Positions 23,101 to 31,571 of a stretch of 35,993 bases of DNA are shown here, piece by piece; within the stretch, counting starts at the first letter, position 1; the number at the start of each line of letters is the position of its first letter. The translations under genes and the position numbers were made by a program. The stretch comes from Lingula anatina (taxonomy: Eukaryota > Brachiopoda > Lingulata > Lingulida > Lingulidae). The DNA lies in assembly GCF_001039355.2 (NCBI RefSeq), contig NW_019776039.1, positions 1 to 35,993 of the forward strand. Reading direction: 5' to 3'. Under the pieces are notes generated by a model, which did no database searches, was not told the DNA's origin, and was given only the letters and a program-made list of their open reading frames with translations.

Positions 23101-26100
23101 ACCTAGGTCAAATATGAGAACATGTCAACGGATGTCAGTTCCTAAGTTAAGTTAAAGATTTGAGGGTTATGGGAATAGATGTTGCTAGCTTGGCTATTAA
23201 AGGGGTGTTTTTGCCTTCATATAACGTTGATTGTTGGGGTAGATGAGATCTTGTAGATGAAGCAATGTCAGGATAGCTGATTTCAATAAAATGGCACCAG
23301 GAAATCTGACATTGCCATAGGACTGGACGTTTCAAGTCCAACTACCGTAGAGAAGAGCTCCCACAGTCAGTGTAGCTATACTGACAAATACATGTAGGTC
23401 GACCGCGAGTCACTGATGCCCATTCTGACTGTATCAACATAAACATTCACAATCAAATCCTCACTTAATCTGCCTTTGTCATTGCTACAGAAATTGCACA
23501 GCGTATATAAAAGACAGTTTAAAAAAGATTCTAAAAGTAGTCCCTCAAGCATGTATTCCTCAGATTTTCCGTCCTGATATCTGGAACTATTGACTAAAAA
23601 ACTTAATGTGTCTTCTAGTCCTGTTGGTCCCCATGTAACATAGAAATCTGACTCCTACGAATCATTTTAATTTTATTTTCTCATGAAAATTTTCACCTGC
23701 AAACTTTCCAAAAGTGTCAATGTATCCTCCATTATGTATACTACAAGATAAAAGTGATATACTCAAACAAACCCCCCAGTGAATCCCCCAGCAAAGATTG
23801 GTGGCACTAATAAACAGGATGCCCTGCCGCATAAGGGCCTTGTCGTACACGTGGGGTCACACCTCCTTTGATACATGTATTAATAATTGTGTACTAGTCT
23901 TAAAAAAGAGATGTGTGTGGAGTTGATTGTAACTTTCCATGGATAATCATCAGCGGTTTTGTTTTAATAGAAATTCGAAAGAGATTATTGTTATAATTAT
24001 AGAGTTATAATTATTTTTCCAATATCCAAGAATTGGTATAAATGCTCAAGTTTAGAAACCTAAACTAGCGTTACATATTAAATATATTCAAGCTGATATC
24101 AAATAAATGAAATGCCGTTTCTTTCATTTCACAGGAGAAGATCGTTGGTTGTGTACCCTCTTGCTTCAAAACGGCCGGAGCATCAAATACTGTGCAGCCT
24201 CTGATGCTTGGACCTTTGCGCCCGAAACCTTCTCAGAATTCTACAACCAACGGCGACGCTGGAGTGTGTCAACCATTGCCAACTTGTACGACTTGATATC
24301 TAACGGCTGGGAAACGTCTACCGTTAACGACAACATTTCGTTTGGTTTTATCTTGTATCAGGCGCTTCTTCTGGTATCTTCTTTGCTTGGCCCTGCAACA
24401 GTTCTTATGGCAATTTCAACCTCTATTACTACCCTGCTGATACCAAGCCTGAGCAGTGACACTGCAGGATCATTTGTAGCAAACGGAATCATCATCCTCC
24501 CGATTATATTTTACATCTGGGTCTCGTTCACACAAACCAAAAATGTTCAGCTGAAGGTAGCAACGATTCTCAGCGGCATTTATGCACTTCTCATGATAGC
24601 CACACTTGTTGGTATAATAGTTGAAGTAGGTACAAACATTGGGAGTATGTCATCCATTATCTTTTTGACCCTGGTAGCAATTTTTGTTACAACGGCACTT
24701 CTACACCCCAAAGAGCTCTTCTGTGTTTTGTACGGACTTTTTTACTTCATAGCCGTCCCATCCATGTACGTGTTTTTAGCAATTTATTCACTTTCCAATC
24801 TCAACGACGTGTCATGGGGAACAAGAGAAACCCCAAAGCATGTGCATGATAATGAAGGAAACAGCGCTGCTAGGAAAGTTACTAAAGGCAGTGAAGATGA
24901 ATTTGACTGTGCTTCGTTTTTTGGCTGTATATGTCGAAGAAAACACGACGAAAGCCACAACGACAACAGCACCCAAAGAGAAAGTTCATTTTTGCCACTA
25001 CAAGAATGGCGCGTTACTGAGGGAGATGAAGAGTGCCCAAAGTCTACAGGGCCTACAACTGCCATGTCAGTAGAAAAACAGATGCCTTCAGGGGCTAGTA
25101 ACTCGAATGTGCCGAAACCGGCGGAAAATCCCCAAGAATTAAATGAGTCAAAGATAAAGAAAAATGAAAATAATGCAGTGATAGAACAACAAAATAATGA
25201 GCAAGCTCCGGCTGAAATCAGCAACGAAAACAATGGATTTGAATCAAACAAAAGTGCAGTTTCACAAACTGTTTCGCAACCTGAAACACCCAAAGCAACA
25301 GAAGAGAAAAGTAAGCGTATATCTCATGAAACTGATATGCCAATAGATAAACAAATGTATTCAGGCGTTGATGCAACTCCCCAAAACAGAAGTACAATGA
25401 AGGATCAACAAAGTGGCTGCGATCCCACCTGTAAGCATGCTTCCGCAGAAAACAACGAAAACAATCTTGCACAACATAGATGGGGACGTAAGTACATATC
25501 TCCTTTAAATACATTTCAGACATATGGTAGAAAAATGCATCCAAAATATTAATAGGACTAAGTTTGTACAATACAAATAACAAATAATAATAGTACATAA
25601 ATGCATAAACCATCACCAACCATCTTAATTTCTTGAACGCTTTGTATATTTCACGTGAATGGGAGATATACTTTGTTCTGGAGTTGAAAACGGAAACGAT
25701 TGTAATGGACAACAACCCGTTTCTTCAACCATCAAAATTTGCGACGAAGAACATTTTTTTGTTATTCCCTATTGTGTGTGCCGTAAATGATCCCTAAGAT
25801 GACCAAAAACGTGTGTGTGTGCCTGAAGTCCAAAAGTTTTAAGAGATTATTACATCTACATGTATGAAAGTCTACGTGGACAAGCACAGATTCCAAAACA
25901 ATTAGAGGCTGTTTTGGTAGTAAAATGGATTTAAAAAAAATTTCTACGAGTTTTTTACAATGCTTTGTTGCGAAATATGTATCTCATACGAAGTAGAAGT
26001 TAAGTTAACAAGTAGAAATAAGGTTGGGGAATAGCTGAAGTGTGTGTGTGTGTGTACAATGAGGATAGCGTAGATACCGCTGTTTTTTGTTTTACAGTAA

Positions 26101-27887
26101 TCCGTGAATCCATTTACAATCCCTTCAATAAGTATAAGTGGGAAGAAGAGGCCATAAAAACCGCGAACTTACTAGAGCAAAACTATTACGAGAACACCTT
26201 CTGGATGCACCTGATCAATTTCCGTCTTAAGCCCAAAAAGAATAACCCAGATGAAGAAATACATAAGAAAGATTTGAAAAGACTACGCAACAACTCCATG
26301 ATATTTGTTCTCTTCTGCAACGCTGTCTGGATAACTTTCACGATTTTCGTTCAAAATCAAACTGATATATTTATTCGATGGCATGACCACAATGGCTACG
26401 AACAGAAATCGGATATTTTGAGCCTTCTGTTTCTCAGTTTATTCATTCTGGTGACTATCATACAGTTTATTTGTATGCTTTGGCACCGGTTTTGGACTCT
26501 TATCCTGTACATATCGACAGTAGCGTCTTCTTTGAAATTTGGCAAAAATATAGTGCACCCTTTGAATGACAGTGGTGATAATACTGTTTCAGGAACATCG
26601 GAAAATGTAAGCGTTGACCGTGAAACTGATGGCGTGGATAACAATGTTGGATTGGAGAATGGAAGAACGATACCTCCTACTGCAGCTGATCCTCAGGTTA
26701 TGCAGGCGTTTTGTGAGGCGTCGTCTTCAGTCTGTCATATATCTGACAAAAAAGATGATTCATTGGTTGACCCCTCACTTCGCGCTGAAACCTCGCATTC
26801 GGGTGCAACACATACGGCTTACGGAACAAATCCGATGAAATCACTGCAACGCAAAGATCCGAACAACACAGCTTCTGAGTTGGCCACAAATGACAAGTCG
26901 GCGTCCCAAACTGCTCCACAGAACGTTTCAGATCCCGTGAGTCCAGCACCCCAAGTTGGTTCTTACGTGGCATCGTTTAAACAGCAGAGTGATGTTCAAC
27001 AAACTTCCCCTAACACAGTAACTAGGAGTAAACACGTGAACTATGTCAATGAACTTACTCAGGTAAAGGAAAACATTTTAAGCTCTACGGATCTTGCTGC
27101 TTTTACCAGTCCAGAGGGTAGTAACACGACCATGTCAGGTTTGCCCGCTCACGAGAAAAGAATGTCTCCAGACACAAATCAGGTGCAATCAGCAACTCAT
27201 AATCTGTTATTTGAAGAAGAAAGCGGAAGAGCACAACCTTCGGGCATTTTAAAGTCTGATTACCTTCCCAAAAACTCAGTGCCACGTAATGTTGACTACG
27301 CCAAACAAATCGATGCAGCGCTAGTAAATGCTCCAGATAATCCGAAAGATGCAGGCACTGCAGGCGACACCCCTTCCATAGAATCCTCATCCGTTGTCCA
27401 GGCGGATGCAGCGCAAGTAAATGCTTCAAATGATCTGAAAGATGCGGGCGAGGCACCTCCGACGCACGACATAACTCGGATAGAAACCTTACCCCAAGCC
27501 TTGCCCGTAAGGCTGAACAACACGGCATCTTGGACAAACGCAAATGGGAAGCCAGCACTTCAACATCCTGAACCCCTCCTTTCATCACTCAGCACTCAGT
27601 CAGAAAGTTTGACTAACGAGTTTGCTTCAAGAAATATGGTGTCAGCACCGCCACTACAAGAACGTCGCGTTACTGAGGGGGAGGAAGAGTTCCCCAGTTC
27701 CACAGGCCCTACATCTGACATGCCAATAGATAAACACATGCATTCATGGGTTAGTGACACGAATATGCAGGAACCAACGGCAACTCATCAAAATGCAAGT
27801 GAACACACAATCAAAAAGAAAAGAAAAAGGAAGAAACGAACGAACAACAAGATGACTGTGGTCCCTCCTATGACCAAGCTCCCGTAG
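8073..27887 (+). CDS. chs: chitin synthase, nine coding exons, 2101 aa predicted
   Basis: Spliced model: 8073-8161, 8673-9177, 18160-19343, 19537-19779, 21348-22083, 22308-22518, 22757-22951, 24135-25487, 26098-27887. All introns are GT-AG and all phases join, for 6306 coding bases. As a family 2 glycosyltransferase it should polymerise UDP-N-acetylglucosamine into chitin and extrude it through the plasma membrane. Visible signatures in order are about nine N-terminal membrane segments (residues 58-500), CGTMWHE (573-579), TPYGG (886-890), LDGD (953-956), the block with YAIGHWLQK, GEDRW (1055-1059), QRRRW (1093-1097), five membrane segments (about 1128-1280), SWGTRE (1281-1286) and two more (about 1572-1593 and 1614-1638). 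That is the classic animal chitin synthase plan. No N-terminal myosin head, known from some mollusc paralogues, is present. The protein is longer than the usual 1500-1600 residues because of three low-complexity expansions. Upstream untranslated exons cannot be excluded. Confidence 0.92.
8673..9177 (+). CDS. chs: chitin synthase exon 2 (first membrane segments)
   Basis: Acceptor TTTATTTAG|AAAGATG, donor TTTCTCTT|GTAAGTATA, ending in phase 0 at residue 198. A lysine-rich and acidic start is followed by a hydrophobic stretch at residues about 58-80 (CCSVISLLLFGIVTL), a second at about 124-151, and the first half of a third (KRIIFLISL) completed by exon 3. The Met at 8677 is internal: the frame continues cleanly from exon 1. 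Confidence 0.85.
9589..10002 (+). pseudogene. THAP-DDE transposase remnant, middle missing
   Basis: The frame begins with KYCCVPECQ, the start of a THAP zinc finger, and then jumps to RDRRVASKRIHIERFIDHGK and TYKILKRELH, the C-terminal R.R..IERFI...K.F.IL motif of DDE_Tnp_4 transposases, ending FLMSNFRRDIV. The second half of the THAP finger, the HTH and the three catalytic acidic residues are absent. Start and end are therefore fused by an internal deletion, so it cannot be an active transposase. The frame runs on to 10002. Confidence 0.68.
10260..10640. repeat. degenerate CACCAAATTATTTCATT-like repeats
   Basis: Variants of CCACCAAATTATTTCATT recur at irregular spacing near 10299, 10348, 10373, 10497, 10568 and 10612 in an A-rich background inside the DNA transposon. 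They are probably subterminal or internal repeats of the element. Confidence 0.4.
10698..11139 (-). pseudogene. YqaJ-like nuclease remnant of the transposon
   Basis: Read on the - strand from an acceptor-like ATTTCAG at 11140: ERHWRIIASSFGEIM resembles the W..R..ITAS.FG.I opening of YqaJ/recB-type nucleases. A stop follows, and in another frame (10698-10930) comes KSSFGYFVVFTRKDLFVELI and then HTLFYEKHY, resembling the family's C-terminal YFVV.T..D..VE.I..D segment. The catalytic middle (G..HE and D.. motifs) is missing. Frameshifts and deletion make it nonfunctional. Confidence 0.5.
11767..11867 (-). pseudogene. SAP-like first exon of the transposon's second protein
   Basis: On the - strand an ATG at 11867 opens MERGHASLTVNQLKRE, then, through two in-frame stops, a GA..T..KCELIER pattern. 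LTV.QLK...L..GA...K.ELIER is the SAP DNA-binding motif found at the start of YqaJ-type transposon proteins. It ends at a donor-like AG|GTATGT at 11766. It sits just inside the right terminal repeat, as expected for a first exon. Confidence 0.45.
12123..12219. repeat. 97-bp hairpin-forming inverted repeat
   Basis: GAGCCCCTGCCTCAGACAAGCT at the left is mirrored by AGCTTGTCTGAGGGTTGGGCTC at the right, with mismatches only in a 4-base spot. The loop is about 50 bp. It is probably a tiny MITE. No target duplication is clear. Confidence 0.65.
12883..13087 (+). mobile_element. possible solo LTR
   Basis: The order TGTTGCATGC, TATAAAAGCAGTGACA, a GAGAGA-rich stretch, then GAATAAATTATG and CTGACTGTCTGAG resembles an LTR with TATA box, R region and poly(A) signal. 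No second LTR, internal domain or target duplication was found, so this is only a suggestion. Confidence 0.25.
13291..13326 (+). repeat. short tandem repeat, 18-bp unit twice
   Basis: CCACACTCATAATAGCTT is followed directly by CCACATTCATAATAGCTT, differing at one base. Confidence 0.8.
13499..13863 (+). pseudogene. SWIM zinc-finger protein fragment of a DNA transposon
   Basis: First frame: DEHLLDGQFEISVCKDAPEL. After one frameshift near 13570 the next frame reads RHTSSQKYTLWIQ and then, uninterrupted, WYCQCKAGSKTVGSCAHIT and SVLWYMGFA, a SWIM zinc finger (C.C..n..C.H) at 13654-13740. It ends with a Ser/Asp-rich tail and TAA at 13861-13863. The block with SRH.SS..Y.LWI before a WYC.C...G.R.VG.CAH.....WY finger is, from memory, typical of transposon-encoded proteins in invertebrates. 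No flanking terminal repeats were identified. Confidence 0.62.
15150..15466. mobile_element. 317-bp fold-back MITE with ATACG target duplication
   Basis: The arms 15150 to about 15258 and about 15357 to 15466 are nearly perfect reverse complements (CAGGCCTACCCAACTACC at the left, GGTAGTTGGGTAGGCCTG at the right). The main differences are a three-base indel and the innermost bases. The ATACG at 15145-15149 is repeated at 15467-15471, a 5-bp target duplication. The 100-bp loop is noncoding. Confidence 0.82.
16417..17073. mobile_element. hAT-like MITE, 657 bp, perfect 77-bp inverted repeats
   Basis: 16417-16493 and 16997-17073 are exact reverse complements by eye (outer end CACCCTGAGCTTCAGAG). 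The octamer GAGAGGGG at 16409-16416 is repeated at 17074-17081. An 8-bp duplication points to the hAT or P type. Each arm carries its own smaller inverted repeat (AGAGATAACTTGACAC against GTGTCAAGTTACCTCT). The interior includes a short block shared with 2697-2728 and 3014-3050 and has no recognisable gene. Confidence 0.88.
18160..19343 (+). CDS. chs: chitin synthase exon 3 (N-terminal membrane domain and start of catalytic domain)
   Basis: Acceptor CTTTTCCAG|ACTGCC, donor ATAAG|GTAGGT. Coding begins 11 codons before the Met at 18193 and continues exon 2 in phase 0 (FLISL then TAIPEIL). It encodes residues 199-592: several hydrophobic helices, then an acidic linker and the start of the glycosyltransferase domain with CGTMWHESETEM. 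The family consensus is CATMWHE, so the second position is Gly instead of Ala here. Confidence 0.93.
19537..19779 (+). CDS. chs: chitin synthase exon 4 (catalytic domain)
   Basis: Acceptor TATCTGTAG|ACTTGAT, donor TTTAG|GTAAGA. Residues 594-673 contain FEYETHIMFDDAF, close to the family's FEAHIFFDDAF block after CATMWHE, and VNNYVHNFFKIILEDIF, a family helix that precedes the TPYGG block. Both ends split an arginine codon after its second base. Confidence 0.9.
19780..21347 (+). other. chs: chitin synthase intron 4
   Basis: GTAAGAATT to TTATGACAG. Apart from the 98-bp palindromic element and a poly-A tract near 20680, no gene, RNA or repeat family is recognised. Confidence 0.8.
20215..20312. 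mobile_element. 98-bp palindromic MITE, AACGTTGA family
   Basis: Lies in chitin synthase intron 4. CCCAGCAGACAAACGACATT at the left pairs with AATGTCGTTTGCCTGCAGGG at the right, with TTGATTCACCGTTGAATCAA and its complement inside. Almost the whole length is stem. A related, more degraded sequence lies at 1805-1955. Confidence 0.75.
21348..22083 (+). CDS. chs: chitin synthase exon 5 with repetitive insertion in the catalytic domain
   Basis: Acceptor TTATGACAG|AAAGGATG, donor GGAGCCAG|GTAAAA. The exon opens with conserved helix sequence (DHVLVQGAIRRGFEEAL) and closes with TPYGGRIEVRM and HLKDKDKIQHRKRWSQ, both catalytic-domain signatures. Between them about 180 residues (roughly 697-878) are rich in Ser, Thr, Asn, Pro and Lys and contain diverged tandem units sharing PVNAND, PTGL.GSSN.PP and SAPAT motifs. 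Both ends are catalytic-domain sequence and the frame is open, so this is an in-frame insertion and not an unspliced intron. cDNA would settle that. Confidence 0.85.
22308..22518 (+). CDS. chs: chitin synthase exon 6 (DGD motif)
   Basis: Acceptor TTTTTCAG|GTCATG, donor GGCAGCG|GTATAA. Residues 920-989 begin VMYMYYLLLY, carry LLALDGDVDF (the aspartates that coordinate the metal and UDP-sugar in family 2 transferases) and end at CGRIHPIGSG. Frame and phase match exons 5 and 7. Confidence 0.94.
22757..22951 (+). CDS. chs: chitin synthase exon 7 (acceptor-site block)
   Basis: Acceptor TTATCGTAG|GACCTATG, donor GATCAAG|GTATTT. Residues 991-1054 include PMVWYQKFEYAIGHWLQK and VLGCVLCSPGCFSLFRG, one of the most conserved stretches of chitin synthases. 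It ends YLQFDQ, leading directly into GEDRW of exon 8. Confidence 0.95.
22952..24134 (+). other. chs: chitin synthase intron 7
   Basis: GTATTTAAAG to TTTCACAG. Short open frames occur, but none has a recognisable domain. I see no repeats that stand out. Confidence 0.75.
24135..25487 (+). CDS. chs: chitin synthase exon 8 (EDR, QRRRW, five membrane helices, long loop)
   Basis: Acceptor TTTCACAG|GAGAAG, donor TGGGGAC|GTAAGT. It encodes residues 1056-1505. The catalytic base region EDRW and the product-binding QRRRW are intact. Five hydrophobic helices follow, forming the chitin-conducting channel in this family, then SWGTRE at 1281-1286. The last 220 residues form a hydrophilic loop rich in Asn, Glu, Lys and Ser before the final two helices in exon 9. 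It contains a module (about 1341-1375) repeated in the exon 9 tail and a shorter DMPIDKQM copy near 1454. Confidence 0.95.
26039..26057 (+). repeat. short GT microsatellite before exon 9
   Basis: (GT)n of about nine units lies 40 bases upstream of the exon 9 acceptor. Similar tracts occur at 19453-19472 (intron 3) and 28457-28484. Confidence 0.85.
26098..27887 (+). CDS. chs: chitin synthase exon 9 (last two membrane helices and long tail)
   Basis: The acceptor is TTTTACAG|TAATCC, just downstream of a GT-rich tract. The open frame reaches further upstream, but that part is intron. Residues 1507-2101 begin with the conserved amphipathic segment (FWMHLINFRLKP), then helices at about 1572-1593 and 1614-1638. 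The remaining 450 residues are hydrophilic and low in complexity, with two DAA.VNA..KDAG repeats (27312 and 27405) and a copy of the exon 8 module at 27650. The C-terminus is very basic (KKKRKRKKR). The stop is TAG at 27885-27887. Confidence 0.92.
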
Positions 27888-28058
27888 GAATTTTTAACGA
27901 AAACAAAGAATTTCAATTGAGCGATCATACAACTCCACAGACTTCTAACTAAACACCTTATTACCGTTTTGTTCACTTTTATAAACGTATTTTTTCCAAT
28001 AAGGGTTTGGTTATTCCCATATTTATCCCGAGAGATCAACCTTGAGTAGAAGCAAGGT

Positions 28059-28064
28059 AATAAA
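28059..28064 (+). promoter_or_regulatory. chs: likely polyadenylation signal of chitin synthase
   Basis: A canonical AATAAA lies 172 bases after the stop codon in GGTAATAAAAACTTT. It is the first such hexamer downstream that I noticed, which suggests a 3' UTR of about 190 bases. Confidence 0.55.
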
Positions 28065-28453
28065 AACTTTGCGTACGAATAATGTAGTCACGCTAGAAGC
28101 ATTGTTATAATTGAAGTTTGTAAAATGTAATAACTTACACTATGTGTACATTTACCTTTAAGTCCATACAGTACAAGCAAGACGTGCATATCTTTCCTAC
28201 CATTGCTGTGGGAGGAGAACATTTTCTCAACTCATTTACCTGTACATAGACGGATACACAACTTTCCACAAGCTACTCTGGGGTACATATTTAACAAAAA
28301 GGGAGATTCCCTTTGATTCCACCTATCCCAGCTGGAAACCCATTGTATATTGAGAATATCTTGATGTTAAGTAGATTCATTCATGAAACTTTTTAAACTA
28401 GCGATTACAGTAACTGTGTACATTAGGACTAGATATATGGTTTATTGTATAAA

Positions 28454-28456
<3 letters not shown>

Positions 28457-28484
<28 letters not shown>
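28457..28484 (+). repeat. GT microsatellite
   Basis: About fourteen uninterrupted GT units downstream of the chitin synthase 3' UTR. Confidence 0.9.
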
Positions 28485-28485
<1 letters not shown>

Positions 28486-29125
28486 ATTACAGTGCACTTT
28501 CTCACACGAAATGTCACGGTCAATGGTCCAAGGCAGTGGCAGGTCTAGGGCCAGATAAATGGATATGGACGGTGTGTCTACGCCCAGGACTCGTTCCACG
28601 GATCTCAAAACTGATAACAAAGATGTTTTCATGTATTATTGCCTTTAAACACCAGTTTCTGATAGCAGATTTAGACACAATGTTTGTTACATTTCAATCC
28701 TCACAAAGGTTCGTTGACTTAAACGGTATTAAGCACATGGCCTCAATTGTTTTTATCAACGGTTATCAGCTCATTTGCTATAACAACAGGTGTGTTGAAC
28801 AAGATGAATATGGACCTTATATATAGGATCGTGCTATGTAAATTATAAGTGCGCAATGACTTGTAGTACCCCTGTACATGTAAATTAGGTACTCCGCGCA
28901 GAGTAGTATGATTAGTCTATGTATTCAGCAGGGTGAAGCATTAAGGATATCACCTTTATGTTTAGTTGTTTTTTTTCTTGTGTGCACAAAAGCGATAATC
29001 TACTACTTTAAAGAGACAAAATGTAATGCTTTACTCAAACTTAAGTACAAAACTAGTTTTTGCCAAATAAGTGTTATTTTTATTCCTTTTTTACCAATTA
29101 CATGTCCATGTCATGAATTATAATT

Positions 29126-29165
29126 AAAAAATTTGGTGACAGTAATTACTGTCACCAAATTTTTT
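29126..29165. repeat. perfect 40-bp palindrome
   Basis: Centred between 29145 and 29146: TTTGGTGACAGTAATTACTG and its mirror, extended by five A and five T. There is no loop. It could extrude as a cruciform or form an RNA hairpin. Confidence 0.9.
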
Positions 29166-29426
29166 TGATTTATGGGCCCTGACAAATTGTAATTGTAAGA
29201 GTGTAAAATTAAATGGTGGGTTAGTAATAAAAAATATATATAGTTCAACTTATTTTCAAGAAAAACCAAACCCCACGCCGTGATAACGCCAGAGTCCATG
29301 ATTTTTCTTAAGATAAATACTCTGTATATACTCTGTAGCTCTAGGACTTTGCAAATACAGTTGGTTGTTCTTTTCATAATGAAAAGGCGAGTTAATACAG
29401 CAAACTACACATTAATTGTATTTTTG

Positions 29427-30315
29427 ATTGTACAACCAAACCCAATATAGAGGTGCATATGAAGTCACAGGCATGTTTTTTAATATGCTTGGTGCACATT
29501 ACTATGTTTGATTATTTTAGGGTCCCACATGAAGAAGTTGCATCATAGTATCACTCTCCTGGAACCATGAATAATAGAAAAATAATTCGTCGTATAACCC
29601 CAAAAAGGAACATACGTTACTGTCACAAATGTAAAACGTTCAGCTGTGGAAATGTATCACTCACTTTGAAAATTCAATCTTCACTGTTTTTTTTTCTTCA
29701 ATTTATCTCCTACAAGTATAACGTAAAAAATCAGGATTGTCTTCTGTATAGAGCAGTTATAATTATTATTATTTAGCGGCTTCAGTTTGCTCGTCACTTA
29801 ATACTTATAAATGGGGAAAATACACCTTACTGACAGTAAAACAAGCATCAAATAAACTATATTTCCAAATATTATATCAGAAATGTCAAAGTATCATGAA
29901 ATCACAATTAATTTTCCAGTTAGCAACAGAAAACCCTGTTTCCTATTGGACTAAGTACTTGGGCAAGATGAAACTGACAGTTTTCCTGGAGAATATACGT
30001 TACGTAGTATTAGCCAGGAAGCAAATTCCCTTGAGTTACATTATTAAAAAAAACACCATTTCGTAATATGTAATATACCACGACTGAATTACTACAAAAT
30101 ATATCGGATCGCGATATAAAAATTAAAATTGAACGGCCCGGAACGTAAGTTACCATTTAGACCCCTTTACATAATGTAAAGACATGGTAAAAATTAAATG
30201 TAGACGTCAAATTGAGACAGCCGTGGATTTTTGTTTTATACACATATTCAATTTTATTTTTGATACTAAAGCATGTGAAATGCACCTCTACATGAATATT
30301 GGGTTTGGGTGCTTA
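29427..30315. mobile_element. possible element with short inverted ends
   Basis: CCAAACCCAATATAGAGGTGC near 29435 is mirrored by GCACCTCTACATGAATATTGGGTTTGGG near 30284-30311, with an extra eight bases at the right. The interior is AT-rich and has no gene I recognise. The exact ends and a target duplication are not clear. Confidence 0.4.
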
Positions 30316-31490
30316 GCTTTTTGAAACTAGAAAAACTTCCAGAGTGTGCAGACCTTCCCCAAGGCAGTTTAATTCTTAATAGTATTAACTATATAATAAT
30401 TGATCAATAAGCTAATTTATCATAATTGTTAATTAATAATTTAAGTTCTCATTATCTTTAATTAAAAAGCTTAATGATTAATAATTGTATTTGCTAATTC
30501 ATCTACTAGTTAATCAATTCATTAACTGACCTGTCTTAGAGTATGCTTCCCTGTTTGGAGACCAGGGTGGACTTAATAAAACTCTGAATTTATTGAATCT
30601 ATCCAAAAAGAGCTGTAAGGATCATATAGGCTACCAAGGTTTAAGTAATTAATATGTCCTATAGGTAGAGGTCCATAAACTCACCACCCCATAACTAAGA
30701 AAGAAAACACTAAATAAGGGTTGGGATTTTATTTCAAAATTCAGAATGTAAACTAAACATTGTTTGCATGAAAGAAAGATACGATCATAAAGAAGAAGAA
30801 CAATTTTAAAGTTCCAATAGTTGAGACTGATCGTTTAAAGTTATCTTTCACAAATAAATGATTTTAAAATTTCCTTTTAAGTTCCCTTTTAAGTGTTACT
30901 TACCTCAGTCTATTATGTTTAATTTTCTTTTTTAAACTGTAATTGTTCAACCTTCGGGGTTGCATTTTTATTGAAAAAAAAACTGTTAATATTAACTATT
31001 TATTTATTAATCACCACCGAGATGTTATACATTTATGTCCTACCTTGAAAACGTCATCAAAATTCATCCGTTATTTTGGATAATGTTGCTAATAGACAAA
31101 CTGACATTCTTTATTAACTTATTATCAAATTCACGACCCACGAACAATATTTAGTCTTCAAGCAATCAACCGATCACTGAGTCAATCAATCAAGATAATA
31201 GGAAGTCCTTAATAGGTTTTAATAAATTTATCTAACTATCAGATAACATCCAGGTGCCTGCCATAAAAACACCCCACGTTGCCGACTTTGGGTACCTAGT
31301 TTGCAAGGGCAAACAAAGTTGCCGGAGCTATTAATATCCATACATCCATGCAAACAGGATATATGAAGCCGCACGTTTTTTAATTTACCTCGTCACATTT
31401 GATGATTGGGTGTGTGCTAAGTGTTTATAACAGCGGTGTTTATAACAACTGTGTATAATAACAGTGTTGGCATTTCATCTTAATTGAGGT
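30316..31490. other. AT-rich spacer before the chitin synthase duplicate
   Basis: 30370-30530 consists of TTAATTAAT/AATTGATCAAT-like words in both orientations, low in complexity. The rest shows no open frame of note. The segment nearest 31490 may be the start of the duplicated promoter region. Confidence 0.4.
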
Positions 31491-31571
31491 CCAAATAAAA
31501 ATTGTCTTAAAAGTATACAAGGAGAAACATTTAAGATCACTGCACAGTGCTAGGTGGTGAAATCGTAGACA

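Noticed and set aside
24784-25293. 169-codon open frame on the - strand
   Set aside because: It is antisense to chitin synthase exon 8, whose translation matches the family. The frame is a by-product of that composition and shows no domain.
25218-25715. 165-codon open frame on the - strand
   Set aside because: It overlaps the exon 8 tail and intron 8, and its composition looks like antisense of coding and AT-rich DNA.
26040-26097. Extension of exon 9 upstream (MCVCVYNEDS...)
   Set aside because: The stretch is a GT microsatellite followed by a polypyrimidine/AG acceptor. Splicing at 26098 restores the frame from exon 8.
28461-28826. 121-codon open frame after the GT microsatellite
   Set aside because: It begins within the microsatellite and has no conserved motif or splice context.
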